A DNA stretch of 64,000 bases from Lagopus muta (GCF_023343835.1 NC_064468.1:248001-312000), one strand, 5' to 3'. Shown: positions 11,422-21,248, counted from the stretch's first letter. Translations and numbers: made by a program. Notes: generated by a model from the sequence alone, not told the origin.

Positions 11422-12283
11422 AATGGGTTCCCTTCATGGACAGGTGGCCAGATTGAGGCCTGGAGAACAAGCAATTCCATACAGCGGGTTTGTGAGAGCA
11501 ATGCTCTCAAGGCTTGAGACATCTGCCTTGATACTGAACAGACGTTTGTTATTTTTGAAGTACGTTCCAACAGGTACCTGAGACAATGTTGGTATATATT
11601 GGGCATAGGTAGTGCCACTAGAGCTATCAGCAATCACTCTAATCAGTAATCTCTAATCTCTTTGTCTATAACTTCACCAGTATCGTAGGCTTTAATTGTT
11701 AAGTGTCGGTAACATCACATCAGTTCTTGCAGGCTAACTACACGGTGATTCAAGACCTATCACCTACTCCAAGTGGAATGAATTTCGCTTTGGTAAGGAA
11801 GCTTCTGCAACATGAGGGTTTGTACCAACTGCTAAAACGCGTCAGAGATAATGGACAGAAAACCTTGATCACTGTTCACCACGACACAAGAGAGAGACAT
11901 CACATCTGAGAGCAAAGAAGGACGGAGAACACCACTGACGGGAAGTGCTTCTGAGATGGTCCATCAAAGCGACGGGAATGTTTAACTCTGCTTAACTCTA
12001 TTCTATATTCGGTTGTAGTTGCACTAAGTCTAATATTAACACGCTTCATACTTATGGGTATATTACATATATAAGTATGGTTGAAGACATTAGGATAATT
12101 AAGTTAGGAGGTTGTCATTAGGTTAATAGGTTATAGAGTTATTAGGGTAGGATTATTTTGCGAATCGGGATGTAACGGGGCAAAGCTTAACCGAGAGGAC
12201 AATGGCATGTATAGGCGCAGTGCGGGGATTTTGGGGTGTACGGGTTAGGGTCCTCTTGAGTTGTAGTAGACTTTCTTGAGCAT
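11422..12283 (+). other. Non-coding 3' region of the retroviral element
   Basis: 860 bp of AT-richer sequence between the gag remnant and the polypurine tract. I see no pol or env homology and no ORF longer than about 70 codons. It may represent a recombined, non-viral or highly degraded segment. A 68-codon frame at 11703-11909 has no recognisable domain. Confidence 0.6.
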
Positions 12284-12297
12284 GGAGAGGGGGGAGA
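12284..12297 (+). other. Polypurine tract
   Basis: GGAGAGGGGGGAGA abuts the 3' LTR. It is the expected plus-strand primer site of a retroviral element and supports the assigned LTR boundary. Confidence 0.85.
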
Positions 12298-12537
12298 TGT
12301 TGTCAGCAACTGCGAGGCTGCGAGACCCCCCCGCGGGGTGTGACGCGTTAGGCCCTCTCCCTGCTCTATGATAGATGGGTGGTTCGTGCCCTTAGGGGCA
12401 TAAACGAAGCACTTAGGCTATATAAGCTAGTGAATACGTGTAATAAACGCCATTTGCTGCTCATCACAGTGGTGTCACCTCAGTAACTGGCCAAGCTGCA
12501 GTCTCCCCGGGGAGCAGAACGGGCGCATACTGCAACA
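12298..12537 (+). repeat. 3' LTR, unit 1
   Basis: 240 bp, TGTTG...CAACA, with TATATAAG at 12419-12426 and AATAAA at 12442-12447. It lies about 2 kb upstream of gene A in the same orientation, so it could act as an alternative upstream promoter. About 16 substitutions separate it from the 5' LTR. Confidence 0.9.
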
Positions 12538-14203
12538 CATGGGGACCCGTAGGGGGCGTTCGCAACCCATTAGGATACATAGGGCGCCATGGGGACCCAT
12601 AGGGTGCCTTAAGGAGCCACTAGCATACCATAGGTTGCCATGGAGACCCATTAGGATCCATAGGGTGCCACGGGGACTCTAGGGTGCCTTAGGTACCCAA
12701 TAGTATCCATTGGATGCCTTAGGGACCCACTATGATCCACAGGGTGCCATAAGGTCCCATAAGGATCCTCAGGGTGCCTTAGGAGCATTAGGACCCATCA
12801 GGCGCCTTAGGACCTCTAGGGTGCCTTAGGGAATTGTTTGGATTTATAGGGTGCCACAGGGAAATGTAGGGTGCCTTAGGGAACCACTAGGATCCATAGG
12901 GTGTAATGGGGACCCTTAGGGTGCTTTAGGGTCCCATTAGGATCCACAGGGTGCCATGGGGACCTGTAGGGTGCCTTAGGGAGCCATTAGGATCCATGGG
13001 GTGCCAAGGGAACCTATTAGGATCCTTAGGGTGCATAGGAACCCATAGAATGCCTTGGGGACCTATTAGCATCCGTAGGCTGCCATGGGGACCCGAAGGG
13101 GGCGTTCGCAACCCATTAGGATCCATAGGATGCCATGGGGACACATAGGGTGCCTTAGGCAGCCACTAGCATACCATAGGGTGCCATGGAGGCCCATTAG
13201 GATCCATAGGGTGCCTTAGGGATCCGTAGGATGCCTTAGGGACCCATTAGGATCCATAGGGTGCCACGGGGACTCGTAGGGTGCCTCAGGGACCCCTTAG
13301 GATTCATAGGGTGCCATAGGAACACACAGGGTGCTTTAGGGACCCATTAGGTTCCATAGGGTGCCATGGGGACCCTTTAGGATCCATAGGGTGCCTTAGG
13401 GACCCACTGGGACCCACAGGGTGCGCTAGGGACCATTAGGATCCCTAGGGTGCTTCAGGACCCCTAGGGTGCCTTAGGGACCCATTAGGATTCATAGGGT
13501 GCTATGGTGACCCATTAGGATTCATACGGTTCCAGGGGAACCGGTTAGGATCAATATGGTGCCATGGTGACCCATAGGGTGTCTTAGGGACCCACTAGGA
13601 TTCATAGGGTGCCATGGGGATCCATTAGAATCCATGGGGTGCCATGGGGACTTCTAGGGTGCCTTAGGGAACTATTACGATCCATAGGGTGCCATAGGGA
13701 CCCATTCGGATCCATAGGGTGCCATGGGGACCCACTAGGATCCATAGGGTGCCATAGGGTCCCATTAGGATCCTCAGGGTGCCGTATGGACCATTAGAAT
13801 CCGTAGGGTGCTATGGGGACCGTAGGGTGACTTAGAGACCTATTAGGACCCTTAGGGTGCCATGGGGACCCATAGGGATCCATAGGGTGTCTTAGGGACC
13901 CTTTAGCATCCATAGGGTGCCAGGGGAACCTGTTAGGACCCATAGGGTGCCACGGGGGCCCATTGGGTGTTTTAGAGAACCATTAGGATCCATAGGGTGC
14001 CAGGGAAACCCATAGGGTGCTTTAGGGACCCATTAGGATCCTTAGGGTACCAGGGGGACCCATTAGGATCCATAGAGTGCTATGGGGACCTGTAGGGTGC
14101 CTTAGGGATGCATTAGGATTTATAGGGTGCCATGCGGACCTACGAGGCTCCCTAGTCCACTCTTGCTTGGGTGCCATAAGTATCCATAGGGTGCCATGGG
14201 GAC
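12538..14203 (-). repeat. Inverted 10-bp-module satellite block, unit 1
   Basis: Same satellite as 1-6826 but in reverse complement (ATAGGGTGCC, ATTAGGATCC, CTTAGGGACC modules). A segment containing GGGGGCGTTCGCAACCC occurs at about 12552 and again at about 13098, so there is an internal repeat of roughly 546 bp. The block starts in mid-module directly after the 3' LTR and ends at a CR1 fragment. Confidence 0.92.
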
Positions 14204-14370
14204 CCGTAGAGGCCGCACCTCGAACGCTGTGTTCAGTTTTGGGCCCCTGACTGCAGGAAAGATGTTGAGGCCCCAGTGTGCAGAGAAGGGCAACGAAAGT
14301 GGTGAGGGGTCTGGAGCACAGGGCTGCTGAGGATGCCGATGGCATGGCGAGCAGAGGAACGAAGGGAGAG
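14204..14370 (+). mobile_element. CR1: CR1 LINE fragment, sense
   Basis: Contains the CR1 ORF2 3' block of type GCTGTGTTCAGTTTTGGGCC, followed by the agggcaacgaaagtggtgagg stretch. It is short, 5'-truncated and degenerate, and lies between the inverted satellite and the gene A promoter. Confidence 0.75.
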
Positions 14371-14469
14371 CAGGCAGAGGGGGGCCGGCACTCCCAGCCG
14401 GGCCGGGCAGCAGCTGCCGCCGCCAGCATCACAATGGGCAGCGGCCAGCACCGGCCGCGCCGTCATGGC

Positions 14470-14516
14470 GTCGCCGCGACAACGTTTGTGACACAGGCGC
14501 CCAGGGGGGTATAAAG
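14470..14516 (+). promoter_or_regulatory. Gene A core promoter: X-box-like site and TATA box
   Basis: TATAAAG at 14510-14516 lies 79 bp before the ATG. GTCGCCGCGACAAC at 14470-14483 matches the RFX X-box consensus except for one position in the right half-site. The region is CpG-rich. The arrangement fits a regulated ciliary/testis promoter rather than a housekeeping one; that reading is inference. Confidence 0.65.
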
Positions 14517-14594
14517 GCGGAGCGCGGCAGCGGGTCCCGCATCCTGGAGGAGCATCTGTCCGAGAGCAGACGCGTCCGCAGGAGGAGCTCCAGC

Positions 14595-17500
14595 ATGGCT
14601 GGCGCGAACGAGGAGCGAGCCGCCGGCACGAGGCGGAACAGGAGGAGCGAGGCCGGCCCCGCAGCGGGGCGCGCCTCCAGACCCATGGACACGAACAGCA
14701 AAGGTGTGCAGGGCCGCGGCCAGCTTGGAGCGGGGCTGCGGCCGCCCTTGGTGCAGAGACGGCGCATCGCTCTGCCGCCTCGCTCCCGCCTGGCAGCCGG
14801 AGGGGCGCCGGGCAGCGGCGGATCGGAGCGTGACCTGCTTTTCCTCTGTCCTGCAGTGCGAGTCGCCGTCTGGGACGCGGTGGCCGCCTACGTCCGGGAG
14901 CAGCTCGTGGCACACAGGGTGCGTTGGCCGGCGGTTCCTCCTCTCCCCGTCCGGCCTGGGCTTCCTCTGAGGCTTCCCCTGCATACGCAGTGGGAGACTC
15001 CCCCCGCACTTCTCTCCTGGGCGTCCCACGGGCTCCCTGCAGACGCACGATCCCTCGTGCCGGGCGCTGTCGGATCTTGGGGCCGATGCCACTCTCTGGA
15101 AGCCTCTGGATCCCGCGAGGCCGCTTCCACCCCGCCTGCTGTGCCGCATCTGGGAGGGCGAGGGGCAGGAGAGCGCCGTGCGGCCCTTCCCAAAGCCGTT
15201 CCCACGCCCCGGCTCGTGCCTCTGAGCGGCGGCAGAGGCTCCTGAGCTCTGTCCCTGCGTCGGAGCCCCTGCGCCTCTTCCCCCTGGCCGGCCCGTAACC
15301 CTTCTGCCCTGCTTTTCTCTTCCGCCCACAGGGGGTCTGGATTCCCACCTTCGGCTCCTTTGACACCGTCTCCAAAGACGTCTGGACCGAGGACGGGACC
15401 GTGACTCTGCGGTGGCCCGTGTTCCACCTGGCCGCCAACCTCATGGCCACGCACCACCTCAAGGCCCGCAGGGAGCCCCTGCCAGGTAGGAGGGGGGATT
15501 CCGCTGCTTCCGGCTGCGTGGACGGGGCCGACGGCCACCACCTCTGTGCCCACCAGCAAAGCTCCCCCTCTGAGGAGCCTGTCCAAACGCGGGGGCCGTT
15601 CCGGCTGAGGTCCACCAGCAGCTCTTCTAGGGAAGCGCCTGTGGGAAACCAACCCTGCCGTCAATTCTGTCCCTCACATCTTTCAGTGCACAGGAAGTTG
15701 GAGCCGCTGAGATACAGCAGAGTGGCCGCAGGCGCCGCCGTGAGCTGGGAGAGCGTGAAGACCGGCATCCAGAGCACCGTGTCCATGCTCTCCGGCTGCC
15801 TGCGGGACGGGCAGAACGTGGCCGTCGTGCTGAAGGACATCGGCGTGCTGCTCATAGACGGGCTGACGTTCCACATGAGATTCTACTACAGCTTCCTGGA
15901 GCAGCTGTCTGGGAAAGAGGAGCTCAGCAGAGCTGCTCTCAAGGTGAGCCGCCGTTTCTGCGCGGCCCAGGCGGAGCCGCGACCTCGCGGTGCCCGCATG
16001 CGGCCCACCAGGAGCTGCCGGCCGCTCGGGCCGTGCGAGTGCCGAGCTGCTGCCGGCTCTCCCTGCCTCGGGCTCCCCGCATCCCCGGCGCCTCAGCCGT
16101 GACCAGGACGTCCCACCTCCTCCCTGTTTCTCCCCCACAGGCCCCCTGGCTGCTGAACGCGGTGGTGTCCCCGGCGGCACCGGTGGCCTCCCTGGCGCTC
16201 TCCGGCTGCCTCGTCGTCTTTCCCATGTGAGTGCATTGGTGGCTGTGGCTGCTGCCTGGTGCGGCCGCTCGGCTCTCGTTGCGCAGCACTTGTTCCTCGT
16301 GTCCGTGCCCGTCCTGCCCGTGAGCGTGTGTCGTGGGATCGCAGACTGAGCTGGGCTGGACGGAACCCCAAAAGGCACTTTGCCCACCCCCCTGTGGGGA
16401 ACAGGGACCCCAGAGGAGGTTGCTCTGAGCCTGGTCCAGCAGGCCTCGACTGCCCGTCTGGGCGTCCACCAGCTCTCTGGGCAAGATGCTGCGGTGCCTC
16501 GCCGCCCTTCTGTCCAGCGCTCCTTCCTTACGTCCGACCCAAACCTTCCCTCCTGCCCTTGGAAGCTATTTCCCCTGCCCCCGTCCCGACGGACCCTGCT
16601 CGTGGCTTTAGAAAGCAGCGTGCTGCACGCAGCGTGACAACATGCCTGGGAGCAGACGGCCAGAGAGCAGCAAGGAGCGCTGGAGCGCTGCGTCACACCG
16701 CTCCGTCTTCTCCTCTCGCGCAGGTGTCACATGGAGTTGGTGCCCAAAGCACCGCCCACAACGCGCCGCAAGGCCTCAGCGAGCCTCTCTGGTCGGGAGA
16801 AAACAAAGCAAGACGACGCTTTGCCGCCTCTCCCACCTCTCGACCAGGGCAAGACAGGTAAAGCAGCCACCGGCTCCTTCCCGCGGCACGGGCAGCCAAG
16901 CGGAGCTGGGAAATGCCCCGCTGACCATCAGCCCAGGGCTCTGATGGCGGCCCAGCTTCCCGCCAGCTCAGCACGGCCCCGAAGCCATCGGCCCCCGGCC
17001 CCTTCCCATCAGTGACTGCCGGCCTCTCCCAAACGAAGGCGCTGGCTGTGCCGTGCCCCCTGCCCCGGCTTGGCCCGGGCGGATCTCAGGCCCTGCCCTC
17101 CCCCGACGGAAGGATCCGGCCCCCAAAAGTCACCCCGCCACCTCGTCGTCGCCCCCCGGCTCCTCTTTCCCAAAGCCGACGCCTCCCCTTCCCCATTGCA
17201 GTGAGATTTGCTGCCCGGCCGACCTTCATCAAGCGGCTGAGCTCGGACAGCATGGATGGAGAACGGCTCCGGCGGATCAGGAGCTTGCTGCTGAAGAAGA
17301 GCTCCAGGGCCAGGTGAGGCTGGAGGCTCCGGGCTGCCGTGCGCACAGGGGCGACCCGACGAGAGCCCATTCCCCAGCCCCAAAGGGTCCCTGTTGGTGG
17401 GGATGAGGACCGGGACCCCCCGGCTCACAGGGCCGCCCCTCTGCGCGTCTCGGGAGCCGCAGGGCAGCCGGCGAGCAGCCTGTGGGCAGGGCTATGTTGC

Positions 17501-18180
17501 GGCCCAGGCTCCCGGCTCAGGCTGGCGGCGTGCGGCCCAAAGCCATCGGCCACTCACGCGGCCCCCTCCCGCTCTGTCCTTCCAGTCTGCTGCCACCGAT
17601 CCGGCCGCTGCCCGAAGCCCAGGAGCAGCCGGTGAGCTGCCAGCCGCAGGGGGAGGCAGAAACGTGGAGCCAGGAAGAGCTGCGCCGAGCACCGGGAGGC
17701 AAACACGTGAGATTCCCCGAGGAACTGGAAGCAGGAAAAGCCCATCGTGCGGGTGCGGCGCGAATCCTGCCGGTGGCCAAGCACTCGCCCTCTCAGATCA
17801 CCTTGAGGACAGCAGCGTTCCAAGGAGGTTCCCGAAGATCTGCCTCCAGGGCTGCGTTCACAGAGCCGCACGGCAGAGCATCCAGGCTCCCGCTGACGTG
17901 TGACTCGGTGTGGCTCCTCAGGCAGAGGGTGATGAAGAAGAGGGCGGCGCAGGAAGCGCTGGAGCGGGCGGCAGCATCAGCGCCTCGTGCGGAGCCCAGG
18001 CTGCCCGAGGAGCCTCCCGTCCGCCGCTCTGGATCGCTGCCGCCCATACGGGAAGAAACGGAGGCTCCCGAGAGTCAGGCTGCGCAGAGCGAGGCCCCCC
18101 CCCGCAGGAGGTGCCCCACGCTGGCCATGCTGATGCGGGCATGGTGCGCCCAGTGCAGAGGCCGCAGAACAGAGGCGTGA
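14595..18180 (+). CDS. CCDC81-like: Gene A: CCDC81-like HU-domain protein, unit 1
   Basis: Eight coding exons: 14595-14703, 14857-14918, 15332-15485, 15687-15943, 16141-16226, 16724-16857, 17202-17313 and 17586-18180. All have GT/AG boundaries with consistent phases, giving 1509 nt or 502 residues. Exons 2-3 encode a first HU-CCDC81 domain (VWDAVAAYVREQL, GVWIPTFGSFDTV, LRWPVFHLAANLM). Exons 4-5 encode a second (LKDIGVLLIDG, then MRFYYSFLEQL). The remainder is a basic, proline-rich tail with a short helix (LRQRVMKKRAAQEALERA) and a Cys-containing end (RRCPTLAMLMRAWCAQCRGR). CCDC81 localises to the centrosome/cilium base in mammals. This protein is shorter than human CCDC81 (about 650 residues) and lacks its long coiled coil. 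Exon 5 ends CCCAT|gtgagt, so intron retention would stop translation at once. Confidence 0.85.
16420..16620 (-). mobile_element. CR1: Degenerate CR1 fragment in gene A intron 5
   Basis: Antisense CR1-like text (cagctctctgggcaagatgc, then a cgccgcccttctgtccagcg-type block). It sits inside the longest gene A intron, in the same tract where units 1 and 2 differ most. Confidence 0.55.
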
Positions 18181-18184
18181 ATCC

Positions 18185-18480
18185 CAGCCGCAGCACATCT
18201 CCGACGCAAGCGGGCTGCCCAGGGCTCCGTCCGACCCGGCCTCCAGGGACGGGGCACCCGCAGCCTCTCTGGGCGTTCGGTTCCCGCAGCGCTGCGCACA
18301 GCGATCCGACCCGACATCCCATCTTCCACTCGGCACCACTTCCCTTGGCTGACCATCAGCCACGCCATCAGAGCCGACTCCCCTCCCGTCCGCAGGCTCC
18401 CTTTCGGGATGGAAGGCTGCGACGCCGTCACCCCGCAGCCTTCCCTTCTGCAGACCAACCGAGGAGACCTGGAGCAAAAT
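18185..18480 (-). mobile_element. CR1: CR1-derived 3' UTR of gene A
   Basis: The 3' UTR contains antisense CR1 blocks (gggctgcccagggctccgtc, cgcagcctctctgggcg, ccgcaggctccctttcggga). The CR1 remnant thus supplies most of the untranslated sequence between the stop at 18180 and the poly(A) signal. Confidence 0.55.
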
Positions 18481-18499
18481 GTCGAGGGGCAGAACCATC

Positions 18500-18505
18500 A
18501 ATAAA
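18500..18505 (+). terminator. Poly(A) signal of gene A
   Basis: AATAAA 320 bp after the gene A stop codon, in the right orientation. Conserved in unit 2 at 44391-44396. Confidence 0.8.
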
Positions 18506-18619
18506 CATCCTTTCAACATCCCCACACTGCCTGCGATGGCGTCACTGCGTCTGTTTGCGCCGGTGGAGGGAGAAAGCATTGCGGGAGGGCATCAGAGCGT
18601 CCATCAGAGCCTGTGGGCA

Positions 18620-18880
18620 GACATGGGACCCCACAGAGACCCCCTAGGGACAAAGAGGGAGACATAGAGACCCAACAGGGACACAGAGAGACCCCACAGG
18701 GACAGCATAGGGACAGACAGGGACCCCATAGGGACCCCATAGGGATACATAGAGACATCAAAGGGACACATAGGGACCCAGTAGGGACACAGAGAAAGCA
18801 TATGGAGACCCCACAGGGACACACAGGGACACAGAGAGCCCCCATAGGGAAAGACACCCATAGAGACCCCATAGGCAGAC
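18620..18880 (+). repeat. GGGAC-type 10/11-bp minisatellite
   Basis: Modules ending AGGGAC or AGAGAC, as in 8721-9275 and in the same orientation. It begins about 115 bp after the gene A poly(A) signal. Confidence 0.88.
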
Positions 18881-19601
18881 AACCAGGCTGCCGCTTCGGG
18901 CACGGCAGCCAGGCGGGATCTGCTCCGGCAGGGCGGCCTGGGCCTCGCACTGCCTTCCTGAGCGGGCAGCCGGCTCCTAGCCTGGCCGGGTGGCTGCTGG
19001 CCTGTCCGGGCTACCCAGGCCAGCCGGCTCTTGCCTGCCACGGTCCCCCGGCCAGCCCGGAGGGCTCCAGAAGAGCAGAGCTACACGGGCCGGCCGGCCA
19101 CCGCCTTTCGCCTGGCTGCGCTGCCCTGAGCGGCCCGCCGGCTTCCGGCCTGGCCCAGCTGGCTGCCAGGAGGCTTCGGGCCTCCTAAGGGTTCCCCAGG
19201 TCAGCGCTTTGAGGGCTGCTTCGGCCCGGTTCTGCGACCTGCGGGGCGGAGGGATGTCGCAGAATCCGCGCCTCCGGAAAAAGGGGACCCCAACAGAATG
19301 AAAAGCAGCGGCAACGGCCTGAGGAGAAGCCAAGGGATTGCTCAGAACGCCAGGTAACACGCCGCCATGCAGCGTCATGAGAATTGGCAGCCGCGAGTCC
19401 AATGGAACGGGAGAACGTCCGACAGGACAGGCCTCACCATGAGGCACAGCGCAGCTGAGCAGCAGGGAGACGAAGAAGAGCCGACGAAGAAGAGCGGGCG
19501 AAGAAGAGCACGGGGTGACCTGCAGGAGCTCTGCTGCCTCCGTGAGCACAGAGTGCCCTGGGAACGCAGCTCTGCTCCTGCTCTGCAGCTCTGCTTCTCC
19601 T
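18881..19601. other. GC-rich spacer with no convincing gene
   Basis: Starts with a ccggctgg/ggccgg-rich segment (18890-19190) that looks like a degenerate short repeat. A CpG-containing stretch ends in a donor-like CGCCAG|gtaaca near 19353-19354. Purine-rich gaagaagagc repeats lie near 19470-19510. A - strand frame with a hydrophobic run exists but has no ATG. A non-coding exon is possible; I cannot support a protein. Confidence 0.45.
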
Positions 19602-20220
19602 CTGGGGTCCCGATGGGGGATCTAGGGGGTCTTTATGCGTCTCTATGGGGCTCCCTGTGTCCCTATGGGTCCCTGTGGGTCCCTATCGGATCTCTATGGG
19701 GTCCCTGTGGGTTGTCTGTTTGTCACTATGGGGTCTCTCTGTGTCCCTACAGGAACCCTATGGGGTCTCTCTGGGGTCCCTATGGGGTCTCTATGGGTTC
19801 TTTATGTGTCTCTATGGGGCTCGATGTGTCCCTATGGGGTCCCTATGGGGTCTCTCTGTGTCCCTATGGGGTCCCCATGTTTCCCTATGGGGTCCTCCTG
19901 TGGGTCCCTGTATTTTCCTATGGGGTCCCTATGCTATGGGGTCTGTCTGTGTCCCTGTGTGTCCCTTGGGGTCCCTATGGGGTCCCTATGGGGACTCTAT
20001 GGGACCCCTAAGGTTTGTCCCTTTGTCCCTCTGGGATCCCTATGTGTCACTGTGTGTCCCTTTGGGTCCCTATTGGGTCTCTATGGGGCTCCATGTGTCC
20101 CTATGTGTACCTTTGGGGTCCCTATTTGTCCCTAGGTGTCCCTATGGGAACTCTATGGGGTCCCTATGGGTTGTCCGTGTGTCCCTATTGGGTCTCTCTG
20201 TGTTCCTATGGGGTCTCTCC
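19602..20220 (-). repeat. CTATGGGGTCC minisatellite, opposite orientation
   Basis: Reverse-complement form of the GGGAC minisatellite (GTCCCTATGGG modules of 10/11 bp). It faces the block at 18620-18880, so the two form an inverted pair about 720 bp apart. Long ORFs through it are repeat artefacts. Confidence 0.9.
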
Positions 20221-20230
20221 TCCCTCACAG

Positions 20231-20395
20231 GCAGCCGTTCCCCCTCCTGTTTATACACTTCCTTCAAGCACTGCAAGGCCACCATGAGGTCTCCCTGGAG
20301 CCTTGTCTGCTCCAAGCTAAACAAGCCCAGCTCCCTCAGCCTTTCCTCGTAGCAGAGGTGCTCCAGCCCTCCTATCATCTTAGAGGTGATGCTGC
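20231..20395 (-). mobile_element. CR1: CR1 LINE fragment, antisense
   Basis: On the - strand it reads through AGGGCTGGAGCACCTCTGCT, AGGCTGAGGGAGCTGGGCTT and the TATAAACAGGAGGGGGAACG block, a textbook CR1 3' region. Of the CR1 pieces in the window it is one of the least diverged. Confidence 0.88.
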
Positions 20396-20765
20396 ATATC
20401 AGTGTGCATTGCACGAGGGTGTGTGCAGGGTGTTTGCACGTGAATGTCACTTTTGCACATGTGTGTGTGTGTGCACGGCTGTGTGCAGGGCTGCAGCTGC
20501 GCTCGTGTCTTCATGCGTGTTGCTGTGCAAAGGGGTGGGTTTGCACACGGGTGTGTGTGTGCGCGAACACGGGGCTGTGCATCGAGGTCTTTGCACAAGG
20601 CTGTGTGGTTTTGCACACGGTTGTGTGCACACGGATGGAGTGTGCACACAGGGCCGTGCGAGGATGTGCTTGTGCGTGTGGATGCACAGCGGTGTGTGCA
20701 GGGAAGTCCTTGCACGTGGGTGTGCGGTTCTGCACAGGGCTGTGCACACAGAGCTGCGTGCAAGG
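20396..20765. repeat. TGCAC/TG-rich imperfect tandem repeat
   Basis: Irregular repeat of TTTGCACACGG, GTGTGTGCAGG and similar units with runs of alternating purine-pyrimidine (gtgtgtgtgtgtgcac). It is rich in TGCAC palindromic cores. Six-frame ORFs here are rich in Cys, His and Thr on account of the repeat. The sequence could adopt Z-DNA. Confidence 0.75.
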
Positions 20766-21242
20766 GAGCAGCGGAGGTTCCTGGGAACAGGAGATGCCTG
20801 GGAGAGGCAGAACTCACACCAGAGTGCCGGAGAGCACAGGGCCGGGAAGCACAGCTCCGCAGCACTGCGCTGTGCACAGCAGCCTGCAGGATGGCACCGA
20901 CGGAACCAGGACACGGCGTCACACCAGGCGCTGCAAAGGAAAAGCTCCATCGCAGCCCACACAGGGACAGGCAGGCAGGCGCTGGGGAGGGCTGCACGAC
21001 AGAGGGGCGCCTTCTGAGCGCCACGACCTGGAGCGCTGTCTGTGGGCAGAGCAGTGCCGGGATGGCAGCGTGGCGGTCCTAAGTGCAGAGATGCTGCTCT
21101 GGACCAACAGCCCAGAGGAAACGCTGTCCTTTTGGGGAACTTGGCTCATTGTACACTCAGCATAAAGCAAAAAGTACTCAGCGCTGCCCTGGGAAACTCA
21201 GCAATCTCTACGGCATCGTTCTCTGAGTTAGCATGCCATGTT
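20766..21242. other. Spacer downstream of gene B
   Basis: Unique-looking sequence between the TG-rich repeat and the gene B poly(A) signal. No ORF has coding support and no repeat family is recognised. Confidence 0.4.
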
Positions 21243-21248
21243 TTTATT
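21243..21248 (-). terminator. Poly(A) signal of gene B
   Basis: AATAAA on the - strand, about 97 bp beyond the gene B stop codon. Conserved in unit 2 at 47136-47141. Confidence 0.8.

Larger units (their letters stand above)
9276..12537 (+). mobile_element. Gag-only endogenous alpharetrovirus-type element (ART-CH-like), unit 1
   Basis: A 3262-bp LTR element in the order 5' LTR (9276-9516), primer-binding region, leader, gag-derived block (9742-11421), non-coding 3' region (11422-12283), polypurine tract (12284-12297) and 3' LTR (12298-12537). Pro, pol and env are absent. The LTR R/U5 start (AATAAACGCCATTTG, then CACATTGGTGTCACC) and the gag homology place it in the avian leukosis/EAV lineage. 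Size and gag-only content match the chicken ART-CH class as I recall it, so that name is tentative. Flanking bases share only CAT, so there is no clear 6-bp target duplication. The element is defective and could move only with helper enzymes. Confidence 0.85.

Noticed and set aside
11422..12283. Possible pol or env remnant in the retroviral element
   Set aside because: I found no recognisable reverse transcriptase, integrase or envelope motifs in any frame.
18977..19549. Minus-strand frame with a signal-peptide-like hydrophobic run
   Set aside because: It has no ATG start, no splice context or poly(A) signal, and is embedded in a GC-rich low-complexity spacer.
19367..20352. Long ORFs of 214-235 codons starting near the GC-rich spacer and crossing the CTATGGGGTCC minisatellite
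   Set aside because: Openness comes from the 21-bp period. The upstream part has no splice or domain support.
20380..21165. Cys/His-rich ORFs of about 200-260 codons near 20.4-21.1 kb on both strands
   Set aside because: The Cys/His periodicity is the TGCAC repeat read in different frames. It is open on both strands and has no domain.
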